The notes beneath the pieces were generated by a model. It saw only the letters and a list, made by a program, of their open reading frames with translations. It had not been told where the DNA came from and made no database searches. A program made the position numbers and the translations under genes. Positions 55,043-63,791 of a DNA stretch of 64,000 nt are shown piece after piece. Location: assembly GCF_022921075.1 (NCBI RefSeq), contig NZ_CP095050.1, positions 2,356,001 through 2,420,000 on the forward strand. Reading direction: 5' to 3'. This DNA is from Hymenobacter sp. 5317J-9 (GTDB taxonomy: Bacteria; Bacteroidota; Bacteroidia; Cytophagales; Hymenobacteraceae). Each line of letters opens with the position of its first letter. The stretch's first letter is position 1.

Positions 55043-55504
55043 TTACGCCTCTTCCTTCACCACAATCTTCTCAATTTCGTCGTTGGCCTGAATCTGGTCG
55101 ATGACGTCGAGGCCTTCCACGACTTTGCCAAACACGGTGTGCACGCGGTCGAGGTGGGCGGTGTTTTGGCGGTCGTGCACGATGAAGAACTGCGAGCCGC
55201 CGGTGTTTTTGCCGGCGTGGGCCATGCTCAGGGCGCCACGCTCGTGGTACTGGTGGCCGCCGCTGGTTTCGCAGTCGATTTTGTAGCCGGGGCCGCCGGT
55301 GCCGGGCATGCCTTTGGCGCCGGCGCGGGTGTTGGGACAGCCGCCCTGAATCACGAAATTCGGGATGACGCGGTGGAATTTCAGGCCGTCGTAGTAGCCT
55401 TTCTGGGCGAGGTCGGTGAAGTTTTTGACGGTGTTCGGAGCGTCCTGCTCGTAGAACTCAACCTTCATCACACCCTTTTTGGTGTGGATTTCTGCGGTTT
55501 TCAT
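55043..55504 (-). CDS. Peptidyl-prolyl cis-trans isomerase, cyclophilin type
   Basis: A 153-residue single-domain cytoplasmic cyclophilin that speeds proline isomerisation. Active-site residues are visible: [13 protein letters not shown] (catalytic Arg and Phe), [16 protein letters not shown] (Gln and Phe) and [14 protein letters not shown] (the His in HTVFG). The Trp that binds cyclosporin A in eukaryotes is replaced by Leu-Asp (HLDRVH). No signal peptide. It has an imperfect -7 box (TACCTTCG) at 55567-55574. Confidence 0.93.
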   Translation of the reverse strand: MKTAEIHTKKGVMKVEFYEQDAPNTVKNFTDLAQKGYYDGLKFHRVIPNFVIQGGCPNTRAGAKGMPGTGGPGYKIDCETSGGHQYHERGALSMAHAGKNTGGSQFFIVHDRQNTAHLDRVHTVFGKVVEGLDVIDQIQANDEIEKIVVKEEA

Positions 55505-55678
55505 GGGAATGCGGATTTAGCGGGTAAACTCGGGTGAAGCCGCCGGGGTTTTGGCCGGCGGGGCCGCGAAGGTAAGAAAACCGGCCAGTACCGAAACAAC
55601 CGGGTGGGGTTGTTTCTTCGTAAGCGCAAACGCCACATTGGCATATACCCATCCTATTTTTTTCACACACCTGTTTAC

Positions 55679-56311
55679 ATGAAAAGACATTTTGCTCCTC
55701 TGCTGGCCGCGCTGGCCACCTCTCTGCTGATGGCCAGCTGCGGCAACGACAAGCCCGCCACCACCGAAACGGCCGCCAGCAACGTCAACCCCGCCGACTC
55801 GCTAGCCGCCGTGGCCGGCGACTCGGCCCGCATGGCCAAGCCCGGCGGCGTGATGGTGGATGGCGTGGCCATGACGGCCGATAAAGACATCGTAGACAAC
55901 GCCATGGGCGCTAAAAGCGTGAGCACCCTGGTGTCGGCTGTGAAGCAGGCAGGCCTGGTTGAGACCTTGAAAGGCGCCGGCCCCTTCACCGTATTTGCCC
56001 CCACCAATGCCGCCTTCGACAAGCTGCCCAAGGGCGCCCTAGCCGGCCTGATGGACCCCGCCAGCAAGGAAAACCTAAAAGGTGTGCTCACCTACCACGT
56101 CATCCCCGGCCGCCTGGTGGCCGCCGACCTGAAGGATGGCCAGGAACTGACCACCGTGAACGGCGAAAAGCTCCACATCTCCGTGAAAGACGGCAAGGTG
56201 ATGGTGAGCAACGGCAAAGATGCGCCCGCTACCGTGCAGATTGCCGACGTCATTTCCAGCAACGGCGTAACGCACGTCATCGACGGCGTGGTGCTGCCTC
56301 TGGCTAAGTAG
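55679..56311 (+). CDS. Fasciclin-domain lipoprotein
   Basis: A 210-residue lipoprotein: the leader ends LLMASC with the lipidated cysteine at residue 21. A low-complexity linker (about 22-70) is followed by one FAS1 domain: the H1 region GPFTVFAPTNAAFDKLP and the H2 region NGVTHVIDGVVLPL frame the motif VLTYHVIPGR. FAS1 domains mediate adhesion in secreted proteins. The start at 55679 gives the lipoprotein signal; upstream codons to 55604 do not. It converges on rsgA with a 33-bp inverted repeat between them. Confidence 0.9.
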   Translation: MKRHFAPLLAALATSLLMASCGNDKPATTETAASNVNPADSLAAVAGDSARMAKPGGVMVDGVAMTADKDIVDNAMGAKSVSTLVSAVKQAGLVETLKGAGPFTVFAPTNAAFDKLPKGALAGLMDPASKENLKGVLTYHVIPGRLVAADLKDGQELTTVNGEKLHISVKDGKVMVSNGKDAPATVQIADVISSNGVTHVIDGVVLPLAK

Positions 56312-56318
56312 AACGCCT

Positions 56319-56398
56319 GCTGCGTTAAATAACAAATGAGGAATGAAGAATTGGCCCTGACGGTCATTCTTCATTCCTCATTTGTTATTTAACGCAGC
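56319..56398. terminator. 33-bp perfect inverted repeat between fasciclin and rsgA genes
   Basis: Arms 56319-56351 and 56366-56398 are perfectly complementary around a 14-base loop (TGGCCCTGACGGTC). The AT-rich arms (AATAACAAATGAGGAATGAA) differ from the GC-rich stems elsewhere. It lies one base before the rsgA stop codon and so also forms in its message. Confidence 0.75.
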
Positions 56399-56399
56399 G

Positions 56400-57359
56400 C
56401 TAATGCCGGTTGTCTTCGCCGGCGAGCATGCTCAGGTAGCTGTCGTAGCGGGGGAGGGCGATGCGGCCCTGGTCCACGGCTTCGCGCACGGCGCAGCCGG
56501 GCTCGTGGGTGTGCTGACAGTTGTGGTAGCGGCACTGGCCCAGCAGAGCGCGCATTTCGGGGAAATAACCGGCCAGCTCGGCGGGCGGCAAGTCTACCAG
56601 GCCCAGCTCCTTAATGCCGGGCGTGTCGATGATGAAGGTGCCGGGGCGCACTTCCAGCATCTCGGCGAAGGTGGTGGTGTGCACGCCCTTATCGGAAAAC
56701 TCGCTGATTTCGGCGGTTTTCAGGCTCAGGTCGGGCACCAGGGCGTTAATGAGTGTGCTTTTGCCCACGCCCGAATGGCCGGCCAGCAGGCTCACTTTTC
56801 CTTCCAATAATTGGTCGATTTCGGCCACGCCCTCGCCGATGCTGGCGGCACAGGTGCGGCTGGGGTAGCCCAGGCTGGCGTACATGCCCGCAATTTCGGC
56901 CTGGTACTCGAAGCCTTCTTCGTCGTATAAGTCGGTTTTGTTGAACAGCAGCGTGACGGGAATGTGGTAAGCCTCGGCCGTGACCAGAAACCGGTCGATA
57001 AACCCAAATGAGGTGGCCGGCGATACCAACGTGACGACCAGCATGGCCTGGTCCAGATTGGCCGCCACGATGTGCACGTGGCCGGTTTTGTGCACTGAGC
57101 GGCGCACGATGTAGTTGCGGCGCGGCTCAATGTGGGAGATAACGCCCGCGCCTTCGGCCTGCGCCTCCACGCTGAAATCGACCTGGTCGCCCACGGCCAG
57201 CGGGTTGCTGGCTTTCAGGCCTTTCATTTTGAATTTGCCCCGCAGCCGGCAGCGATAAAGCTGGCCCGTGGCGCCGCGCACGACGTACCACGAGCCCGTC
57301 GATTTGATGACGGTGCCGCGCTGCAACGGGCTGGCTTCGGAAGAATGCGCTGGGGTCAT
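56400..57359 (-). CDS. rsgA: Ribosome small-subunit GTPase A
   Basis: Circularly permuted GTPase that helps mature the 30S subunit. The 319-residue protein has an OB fold (residues 12-75), then G motifs in the permuted order: NKTDLY (G4), GHSGVGKSTLINAL (G1), DTPGIKEL (G3), and a C-terminal zinc domain (CRYHNCQHTHEPGC). Its ATG overlaps the TGA of waaA as ATGA, so the two are translated together. Confidence 0.95.
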   Translation of the reverse strand: MTPAHSSEASPLQRGTVIKSTGSWYVVRGATGQLYRCRLRGKFKMKGLKASNPLAVGDQVDFSVEAQAEGAGVISHIEPRRNYIVRRSVHKTGHVHIVAANLDQAMLVVTLVSPATSFGFIDRFLVTAEAYHIPVTLLFNKTDLYDEEGFEYQAEIAGMYASLGYPSRTCAASIGEGVAEIDQLLEGKVSLLAGHSGVGKSTLINALVPDLSLKTAEISEFSDKGVHTTTFAEMLEVRPGTFIIDTPGIKELGLVDLPPAELAGYFPEMRALLGQCRYHNCQHTHEPGCAVREAVDQGRIALPRYDSYLSMLAGEDNRH

Positions 57360-58609
57360 TGGGCAAAGGTGAGGCCGGGCAGGGCCGCCATGATGGTACG
57401 GGTGGCGCCGGCCTGGCCGTGCACGTAGTCGAGCAGTTGGTCTTGCAGGCTCAGGCGCAGCTTTTCGCTGTTCCAGATGGGCGCAAACCGAGCGGCCAGT
57501 TCCTCGGCATTGGCCACCGGAAAAGCCAGTCCCAGCTCCGCCAGGTCCACAGCTTCCTGAAACCGCTTGTAATTCGGCCCAAAAAACAATGGCAGCCCGA
57601 AAGCCGCGGCCTCAAGGGTGTTATGCAGACCCTTGCCGAAAGCCCCGCCGATGTAAGCGTAGTGCCCGAACCGGTAGAGCTGGCTCAGCAGGCCAATGTT
57701 GTCGATGAGCAATACCCGAGCCTGGGCCACGGTGGCGGGCTGAGCCTGCGAATATCGTACCACCAGGCCTGGAAAGGCATTCTCCACGGTTTGCAGCGTG
57801 GGCTCGTCGATTTCGTGGGTGGCCACGATGGTGCGCAGCCGCCCGGCGTAGTCGCGCAGGAGCGGGGCCAGCGTCGGCAAATCATCGGGCCAGAGGCTGC
57901 CGGCCACCAGCACCGGCGCACCGTCGGCCACGAATGCTTCCACTAGTGGCAGCGAGCGAGGCGGTGCCGCCGCCGTGGCCACCACGGTATCGAAGCGGGT
58001 ATCGCCGGCCACGCTCACCCGGCTGATGCCGTGCTGGCGCAACAACGCCGCCGAAGGTTCGGACTGGGTGAAAATGTGGGCGAAGCGCGTGAGAATGCGG
58101 CGAAAGAAGCCGCCCCAGGGCTGGAAAAACACCTGCTCCGGCCGAAAAATAGCCGACACCACGACGGCGGGAATGCCACGCCGGTGCGCTTCCGTAAGAA
58201 AGTGGTACCAGAATTCGTACTTCACAAACACCACCAACCGGGGCTGCACCGCGTCGACAAAAGCCCGGGCGTTGGCGCGCGTGTCGAGCGGCAGGTAGAA
58301 AATATAGTCGGCCCCCGGCCAGTTTTTGCGGATTTCGTAGCCCGAAGGCGAGAAGAAGGTGAGCACCAGCTTCACGTCCGGATGGGCGTTGCGGTAGGCT
58401 TCCAGCAGCGGCCGGCCCTGCTCAAATTCGCCCAGCGAAGCGCAGTGAAACCACACCCGCGGGGCGTTATCAGCGCCCAGCATCTGATGAATATGAGCCA
58501 GCAGGCCGCGGCGGCCGGCCACCCACGCCGCCGCCTTAGGCACAAACGGCGCCAGCAGGCGCAGCAGCAGGCCATAGAGGCCCAGGGCTATGTTATAGAG
58601 AAACAGCAA
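57356..58609 (-). CDS. waaA: 3-deoxy-D-manno-octulosonic acid (Kdo) transferase
   Basis: Adds Kdo to lipid A, the start of the lipopolysaccharide core. The 417-residue glycosyltransferase has an N-terminal membrane anchor (LFLYNIALGLYGLLLRLLAPF), the acceptor-side motif HCASLGEFEQGRPLLE with the conserved Glu, the KYEFWYHFL segment and the C-terminal donor-binding GGAFGKGLHNTLEAAAFGLP. Good match in length and motifs to WaaA/KdtA. It overlaps rsgA by four bases (ATGA), an uncommon pairing of envelope and ribosome genes. Confidence 0.93.
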   Translation of the reverse strand: MLFLYNIALGLYGLLLRLLAPFVPKAAAWVAGRRGLLAHIHQMLGADNAPRVWFHCASLGEFEQGRPLLEAYRNAHPDVKLVLTFFSPSGYEIRKNWPGADYIFYLPLDTRANARAFVDAVQPRLVVFVKYEFWYHFLTEAHRRGIPAVVVSAIFRPEQVFFQPWGGFFRRILTRFAHIFTQSEPSAALLRQHGISRVSVAGDTRFDTVVATAAAPPRSLPLVEAFVADGAPVLVAGSLWPDDLPTLAPLLRDYAGRLRTIVATHEIDEPTLQTVENAFPGLVVRYSQAQPATVAQARVLLIDNIGLLSQLYRFGHYAYIGGAFGKGLHNTLEAAAFGLPLFFGPNYKRFQEAVDLAELGLAFPVANAEELAARFAPIWNSEKLRLSLQDQLLDYVHGQAGATRTIMAALPGLTFAQ

Positions 58610-58655
58610 GCCTCAAAATTACGCAAATGTGCCCAAGGTCAGTGCCCGACTCGTT

Positions 58656-59239
58656 TTAGGCTTCGGTGGTTTGTTCCCAGTCGGCGGGGCAGGCCTCGCC
58701 GTTTTTCTCGAAATGCTGAAGCGCGTCAATGATGCGCAGGGATTCGGCGAGGCTGCGGCCCAGCGGCCGGTCGTTCACGAGCTGATGCCGCACGATGCCG
58801 TCGCGGTCAATAAGGAACAAGCCGCGGTAGGCGAGGGGGAGCCCACGTAGGTCATTTCGCCGGCCTCGGTGTAGTCGTAGTGGCCGCCCAGCACGTCGTA
58901 GTTGGCCGAGATGGTTTTTGTGGCATCGGCCACCATGGGGTACTTCACCCCAAAAATGCCGCCCTTGTCGCGTGGCATCAGCTGCCAGGCCAGGTGGGCG
59001 TACTGGGTATCGGTGGAGCAGGCCACCACGGCCACGCCGCGCTTCTCAAACTCATCGAGCCGGTCCTGAAAAGCCAGGATTTCAGTGGGGCACACGCGGC
59101 TGAAATCGGCCGGGTAGAAGTAAAACAGGACGTGCTTTTTGCCCAGGTAGCGGTCCAGCGAAAATTCCTCTTCGAAGGTGCCGTCAATCACGGCGGTGGC
59201 TTTAAAGGAAGGGGCGCGCTTGCCCACGAGTACTGCCAT
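58656..59239 (-). pseudogene. 2-Cys peroxiredoxin, interrupted by a frameshift
   Basis: Reads normally from ATG 59239 through the peroxidatic Cys50 (FSRVCPTEIL) to about residue 135. The frame then changes at a run of five G (58835-58839; CCCCC on the coding strand). With one more C, the protein would continue in frame GLFLIDRDGIVRHQL ... LQHFEKNGEACPADW to a TAA at 58656, supplying the resolving cysteine, for about 194 residues. As written, translation ends near 58775 with an unrelated tail and no resolving cysteine. Either a true loss of function, a phase-variable homopolymer, or an assembly error. Confidence 0.85.
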
Positions 59240-59287
59240 TGGGTTGGGTTTATTTAGGATAATGGGAGCTTGTACGGAATAAATGAA

Positions 59288-59324
59288 AGAACGTCATGCT
59301 TCGCTGCGCTCTGCATGACGTTCT
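59288..59324. repeat. Short dispersed palindromic element, copy 6
   Basis: Only the outer ends of the family remain: AGAACGTCATGC and GCATGACGTTCT form a 12-bp stem around TTCGCTGCGCTCT. It looks like an internal-deletion form of the long element and sits after the enoyl-CoA hydratase stop. Confidence 0.75.
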
Positions 59325-59334
59325 AAATAGACCC

Positions 59335-60108
59335 TCAACGGCCCTTAAATTCCGGCTGACGCTTCTCCACGAAAGCGGCCATGCCCTCCTTCTGGTCTTC
59401 GGAAGCGAAGGTGAGGTAAAAGTTCTTCCGCTCGAAGTGCAGGCCTTCGTCCAGGTGCGTTTCAAATACGCGGTTGATGGATTCTTTGGCTAGGCGAGCC
59501 GCCACGGGGCTTTTGGCCGCGATGCTGGCCGCCAGTCGGAAGGCTTCTTCCAGGTACTGGCCCACGGGCACTACGCGGTTGACGAGCCCCACGCGGTGCG
59601 CCTCCTGAGCCGAGATGAACTCGCCGGTGAGCACCATTTCCATGGCTTTGGCCTTGCCCACGGCGCGGGCCAGGCGCTGGGTGCCGCCCGCGCCGGGCAT
59701 GGTGCCCAGTCGGATTTCGGGCTGCCCGAATTGCGCCGTTTCCGATGCCACCAACATGTCGCAGGTCATGGCCAACTCACAGCCGCCGCCCAGCGCAAAG
59801 CCCGACACGGCCCCAATCAGCGGCTTGCGAAACCGCCGAATCTGCTCCAGCGTGGCAAACCGGTCGTCGAGAAACATGTCCACAGCCGTCCTGCCGGCCA
59901 TTTCCTTGATGTCGGCCCCAGCCGCAAACGCCCGCTCACTGCCCGTGATGATGACCACGCGCACCGCATCATCAGCATCCAGTATCTGAAGCGCGTCGCG
60001 GATTTCACGGATTAGTTGCCCGTTCAGGGCATTAAGTTCTTTGGGCCGGTTGAGTTGAATAAGGGCCACGCCGGGCCGCGCCTGGGGCGTAATGAGGAGA
60101 AAGTCCAT
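59335..60108 (-). CDS. Enoyl-CoA hydratase/isomerase
   Basis: A 257-residue crotonase-fold enzyme for the hydration step of beta-oxidation. The oxyanion-hole segments are [11 protein letters not shown] and [17 protein letters not shown]; the catalytic glutamates are in GGCELA and [20 protein letters not shown]. Both are present, so a true hydratase is likely. It stands alone between two palindromic elements, with the peroxiredoxin downstream. Confidence 0.93.
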   Translation of the reverse strand: MDFLLITPQARPGVALIQLNRPKELNALNGQLIREIRDALQILDADDAVRVVIITGSERAFAAGADIKEMAGRTAVDMFLDDRFATLEQIRRFRKPLIGAVSGFALGGGCELAMTCDMLVASETAQFGQPEIRLGTMPGAGGTQRLARAVGKAKAMEMVLTGEFISAQEAHRVGLVNRVVPVGQYLEEAFRLAASIAAKSPVAARLAKESINRVFETHLDEGLHFERKNFYLTFASEDQKEGMAAFVEKRQPEFKGR

Positions 60109-60118
60109 GGGTGGGGTT

Positions 60119-60198
60119 GTAGCGCGGACTTTGTAGTCCGCGTTGGTGAACGATGCATTAAAACGGCGCGGGGACGCGGACTACAAAGTCCGCGCTAC
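60119..60198. repeat. Double-hairpin palindromic element, second family
   Basis: 25-bp arms at 60119-60143 and 60174-60198 are perfect inverted repeats, and each arm is itself a hairpin (CGCGGACT TTGT AGTCCGCG). It abuts the aspartokinase stop codon at 60200. Unrelated in sequence to the GTCATGCTGAG family. Confidence 0.88.
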
Positions 60199-60199
60199 G

Positions 60200-61501
60200 C
60201 TACGCCTGGCACACAAACTGAAACGTGCCGCGCGTGCGCTGCTCCAGCAGCAGGCGCTTGCCTTCGGTGAGGCGCGCAATGCTGGCCGCGTCGTAATTCT
60301 TGATGGTGAACAGCTGCACGCCCGTATTGTAATGCAGCGTGAACTGCTCCCGCAGCAAATCGAGCAGCAGGTGCACGCGCCGCTCCACAAAATCGGTACA
60401 CACCGAGAAGCTGATGGCTGAGTTCTGCATCACGTTAATCTTGAGCTTGGCCTGCGCCAGGGCCGCAAAAATCACGGCCAGGTTTTCCTCCGAGATAAAC
60501 GAAAAGTCCTTGCTGGCGAAAGAGAGCAGGCACTGGTCCGTCTTGCGGATGAAGGCGGGCGCCAGCGCCGGGTGCTGGCAGTCGTGGATGAGCGTGCCCG
60601 CGGCCGCCGGGTCCAAAAACGACTTCACGCGCAGCGGAATGTTGCGGTCAGCCAGCGGCTTCAGCGTTTTGGGGTGGATGACCGAGGCACCGTAATACGC
60701 CATTTCGATGGTTTCGCGGTAGCTGATTTCGGGGTAGCGCACCGTGTCCGGGAAAATCTTGGGGTCGGCATTGAGCAGGCCCGCCACGTCCTTCCAGATG
60801 GTTACCGCCTCGGCCCGCAGGCAGTAGGCCAGAATGGCGGCCGTGTAGTCGGAGCCCTCGCGGCCCAGGGTGGTGGTGCGGTGGCTATTCAGCACTTGAG
60901 CAGTAAATCCTTCCGTGACTACAATGCGGGCTCCGTTCTGGAAAAGAGTTAACTCCGCCTGAGCGCGTTTTTCCGTTTCCTGCCAATTTACCTTGCCTTC
61001 CCGCCAAGTGTTATCCGTCACGATTAGTCCCGCTCGCGAGTACACGTTTTCTTCAAAATGCCCCGCTAAAGCTTGGTAGACTAAATAACAAGACAAGAAT
61101 TCACCAAAGCTTACGACTTGGTCATAGCCTTCGTCGTAGCTTTTAGATGAGGAAAGATTCCGCAGACTGTAAGCCAAACTATCAAAGCCACTTTCCAACC
61201 CTGGGTCTGGTTTTGATGCATCGAGCCCGGGATGGGGTAAGGCGTGGCTCAAGTCTGTGCTGACTTTTTGATGATACGCTTCCACCGCCGCCAGTTGCGC
61301 CGAGTAATCCGCGCCCCGGTACGCCAAGTCATAAATCTCCTCCAGTGCATTGGTCGTCTTGCCCATCGCCGACACCACCACCACCAGCGGCCCCTGCGGC
61401 CCAAAGTCGCGCACGATGCGGCAGAGGTTGAGAATGGCCGCCGCGTCCTTCACCGACGCCCCCCCGAATTTGTACACCTCAAGTCCCGGTATTTTCTCCA
61501 T
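60200..61501 (-). CDS. lysC: Aspartate kinase
   Basis: Phosphorylates aspartate, the first step to lysine, threonine and methionine. A 433-residue monofunctional enzyme: N-terminal VYKFGGASVKD (ATP/aspartate site), VVVVSAMGKTTN, the FGEFLS segment and TTTLGREGSDYTAA, then two C-terminal ACT-type domains (SFISEENLAVIFAAL, NVMQNSAISFSVC). The start at 61501 follows a -7 box by six bases. The middle of the gene (about 60900-61260) is distinctly lower in GC than both ends. It could be lysC- or thrA-type in control; sequence does not show which end product regulates it. Confidence 0.93.
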   Translation of the reverse strand: MEKIPGLEVYKFGGASVKDAAAILNLCRIVRDFGPQGPLVVVVSAMGKTTNALEEIYDLAYRGADYSAQLAAVEAYHQKVSTDLSHALPHPGLDASKPDPGLESGFDSLAYSLRNLSSSKSYDEGYDQVVSFGEFLSCYLVYQALAGHFEENVYSRAGLIVTDNTWREGKVNWQETEKRAQAELTLFQNGARIVVTEGFTAQVLNSHRTTTLGREGSDYTAAILAYCLRAEAVTIWKDVAGLLNADPKIFPDTVRYPEISYRETIEMAYYGASVIHPKTLKPLADRNIPLRVKSFLDPAAAGTLIHDCQHPALAPAFIRKTDQCLLSFASKDFSFISEENLAVIFAALAQAKLKINVMQNSAISFSVCTDFVERRVHLLLDLLREQFTLHYNTGVQLFTIKNYDAASIARLTEGKRLLLEQRTRGTFQFVCQA

Positions 61502-61507
61502 AGGTCC

Positions 61508-61515
61508 CAAAAGTA
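61508..61515 (-). promoter_or_regulatory. Putative -7 box of aspartokinase (TACTTTTG)
   Basis: Perfect TAnnTTTG on the minus strand, six bases before the ATG at 61501, suggesting a nearly leaderless message. Confidence 0.5.
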
Positions 61516-61549
61516 GCGCCGCCGCCCGCAAATGCGGTTTTCCGAGCCC

Positions 61550-61779
61550 TCCGCCACGGCTTCGAGGTGCTCCGCCACCGTGTCCGGGTGTTCCGCCAAG
61601 CCGTTGAGATGTTCCGCCAGCGTCTCAGGTGCTCCGCCACGGCTTTGGGGTATTCCGCCAAATCGTTGAGAGGCTCCGCCACGCCGTCGAGGGATTCCGC
61701 CACGGCTTTGAGGTGTTCCGCCAACAGTTCTAGGTGTACCGCCACGGTTTCAAGGTAGTGCGCCAGCCTCCCCGGATGC
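61550..61779. repeat. Eleven tandem 21-bp repeats
   Basis: Units of TCCGCCACGGCTTTGAGGTGT type start at 61550, 61571, 61592, 61613, 61633, 61654, 61675, 61696, 61717, 61738 and 61759. All are 21 bases except the fourth (20). On the minus strand they encode heptads such as AEHLKAVAESLDG. The array fills the gap between the aspartokinase and fbp promoters. The rest of the gap (61780-61892) holds nothing I recognise. Confidence 0.88.
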
Positions 61780-61892
61780 GCCGCCGCACTACCGCTGCCC
61801 GCCGCCACCGGCCCCGGCCAGGGCTAACGTTTGCGCAACTCCGAGGCCCTTTTACCCGCGCCAGAAGCCTAAAAACTTCGCTCCCGCTAGAG

Positions 61893-61900
61893 TAGCTTTG
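61893..61900 (+). promoter_or_regulatory. Putative -7 box of fbp (TAGCTTTG)
   Basis: Perfect TAnnTTTG, 34 bases before the fbp ATG at 61935. Confidence 0.5.
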
Positions 61901-61934
61901 TTGCCCGTTCCCGCCATTTCATCCCGTTATTTTT

Positions 61935-62996
61935 ATGGACCACAACAAGCTGGCGCTGCCCGTTGGCACGACCCTCGACCGCTTCATTATGCGCAAGCAG
62001 GAGGACTTTCCCTACGCCACGGGGGAGCTTTCGCAGCTGCTGCGCGACATTGCGCTGGCCGCCAAAATCGTCAACCGCGAAATCAACCGCTCCGGCCTCA
62101 TCGACATCGCCGGCGCCTACGGCAGCCAGAACGTGCAGGGCGAAGACCAGCAGAAGCTCGACGTCATTGCCAACATCCGCTTCATTCGCGCCCTGCGCAA
62201 CGGCGGCGAGGTGTGCACCATCATCTCGGAGGAAGACGACGAGATGATTCAGACCGGCAACAACCAGGGCAAATACGTGGTGGCCATCGACCCGCTCGAC
62301 GGGTCGAGCAACATCGACGTCAACGTGAGCATCGGCACCATCTTCAGCATCTACCGCCGCGTGTCGCCCACCGGCCGCGAAGGCACCGCCGCCGACTGCC
62401 TGCAGCCCGGCACCCACCAGGTAGCCGCCGGCTACGTCATCTACGGCTCCAGCACCATGATGGTGTACACGACCGGAAACGGCGTCAACGGCTTCACCTA
62501 CGAGCACTCGCTGGGCGAATTCTTCCTCTCGCACCCCGATATCATCACCCCCCAAACCGGCGCCATCTACTCCATCAACGAAGGCAGCTCCGACTCGTTC
62601 TCGCCCGGCGTGGCCGCCTTCGTGCAATACTGCAAAGACCAGCAGTTCTCGGCCCGCTACATCGGCTCGCTTGTTGCCGACTTCCACCGCAACCTGCTCA
62701 AGGGCGGCATCTACGTGTACCCCGCCACCGCCAAAAACAAGAGCGGTAAGCTGCGCCTCATGTACGAGTGCAACCCGCTGGCCTTCATCGTGGAGCAAGC
62801 CGGCGGCAAGAGCTCCAACGGCACGCGCCGCACCATGGAAATCGAGCCTCAGATTCCGCACGAGCGCTGCCCTTTCTTCATCGGCAGCAAAGAGTTGGTC
62901 GAAAAGGCCGAAAGCTTCATCGCCAACGACAAGGAGGCTTGCGACCACAAACCGGCGCCTGAACCTACCCCCAAGAAAGCAACCACCGTCAAATAA
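61935..62996 (+). CDS. fbp: Class 1 fructose-1,6-bisphosphatase
   Basis: Gluconeogenic enzyme that removes the 1-phosphate from fructose-1,6-bisphosphate. The 353-residue protein has the metal-binding [22 protein letters not shown] upstream of it, the substrate-binding [19 protein letters not shown] and [17 protein letters not shown]. The N-terminal AMP-site region is only partly recognisable. The last 20 residues are a polar Pro/Lys-rich tail. Its own promoter box and a strong terminator mark it as monocistronic. Confidence 0.96.
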   Translation: MDHNKLALPVGTTLDRFIMRKQEDFPYATGELSQLLRDIALAAKIVNREINRSGLIDIAGAYGSQNVQGEDQQKLDVIANIRFIRALRNGGEVCTIISEEDDEMIQTGNNQGKYVVAIDPLDGSSNIDVNVSIGTIFSIYRRVSPTGREGTAADCLQPGTHQVAAGYVIYGSSTMMVYTTGNGVNGFTYEHSLGEFFLSHPDIITPQTGAIYSINEGSSDSFSPGVAAFVQYCKDQQFSARYIGSLVADFHRNLLKGGIYVYPATAKNKSGKLRLMYECNPLAFIVEQAGGKSSNGTRRTMEIEPQIPHERCPFFIGSKELVEKAESFIANDKEACDHKPAPEPTPKKATTVK

Positions 62997-63008
62997 ACCC
63001 GCATTTCC

Positions 63009-63053
63009 CCAACAAAAAGGCCGCCCCTTATTCGGGAGCGGCCTTTTTGTTGG
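63009..63053. terminator. Bidirectional terminator after fbp
   Basis: CCAACAAAAAGGCCGC and GCGGCCTTTTTGTTGG pair over 16 bp. It serves fbp (plus) and the convergent DUF5606 gene (minus). Confidence 0.9.
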
Positions 63054-63067
63054 ACTAATGCTGTGTG

Positions 63068-63694
63068 CTACTCCGCTTTTTTACGGCTTTTCTTGGCGGG
63101 CGTGGTTGCTTCCGGGTTGCCGGCGGCCGTCGGGGCCGCGTCGGTTTCACCAATCACGCCGCCCGTGCTCAGGGGCTCGCTGGCGGTGGACTCCTCGGCG
63201 GCTTTGGCCGATTTGCGCTTGGCTTTGGGGGCCGGAGCCGCGTCAGCAGCCGGCGTTTCAGTAGTGGTTTCGGTTGTCGGTGCTTCGGCAGCGGGTGCGG
63301 CCTGGTAGGGGCGGTGCTTGCTCACGATGCCGTACCAGGTGGCCAGCTTCTTGATGTCGGACAGGTACACCCGGTCGCGGTCATAGTCGGGAATCACGCC
63401 GGCCAGGAAATCGGTCAGCTCGCCTTCGCTCGATTTGGCCGTAACGGGCGAGGCCGCGCCGTGCTTCTGGTAAATGCGCTCAAATACCTCGGTCAGCGGC
63501 ACAGTCTGGTCGGGGTCCTGGGTGTAGATGGAGATTTCCGACAGCAGCGACACTTTGTTGCGAGCTGGGGCCAGCGTCCGGGTGGCTTTCTCGTCGAGGC
63601 TCTCAACCAGGACGCCGTGGCGGGCGGCGCGCACCAAGCGGTACAGGCCGGGCATGCCGCTGATGGCGGCCAACTCTTGCAATTCGTAGGGCAT
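63068..63694 (-). CDS. DUF5606-family protein
   Basis: A 208-residue protein. Residues 1-140 match DUF5606, a Bacteroidota family: LAAISGMPGLYRLVRAAR, GVLVESLDEKATR, LSEISIYTQDPDQTVPLTEVF and PDYDRDRVYLSDIKKLATWYG. The last 70 residues are a low-complexity Ala/Thr/Glu/Lys-rich tail ending KKSRKKAE. No enzymatic role is known. The gene starts 24 bases before an inverted repeat that separates it from the upstream TonB-C-like gene. Confidence 0.85.
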   Translation of the reverse strand: MPYELQELAAISGMPGLYRLVRAARHGVLVESLDEKATRTLAPARNKVSLLSEISIYTQDPDQTVPLTEVFERIYQKHGAASPVTAKSSEGELTDFLAGVIPDYDRDRVYLSDIKKLATWYGIVSKHRPYQAAPAAEAPTTETTTETPAADAAPAPKAKRKSAKAAEESTASEPLSTGGVIGETDAAPTAAGNPEATTPAKKSRKKAE

Positions 63695-63717
63695 TTTTGG
63701 GAATTATGAATGGGAAA

Positions 63718-63778
63718 ATGACCAATGAGGCAGAAAAAGCCGACGCAGGCGCCGGCTTCTCCTTTTCTCATTGGTCAT
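63718..63778. terminator. Terminator of the TonB-C-like gene
   Basis: ATGACCAATGAG (63718-63729) and CTCATTGGTCAT (63767-63778) enclose an inner GC-rich stem (AGCCG / CGGCT). It follows the stop at 63792 on the minus strand. Confidence 0.7.
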
Positions 63779-63791
63779 CCAAAATTACGAA

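Noticed and set aside
61550..61779. CRISPR array
   Set aside because: The 21-bp units are directly joined without spacers and are degenerate.
61479..61808. 109-residue protein covering the 21-bp repeats
   Set aside because: Its last third runs out of the heptad frame after the 20-base unit and into the aspartokinase start; an intact gene is unlikely.
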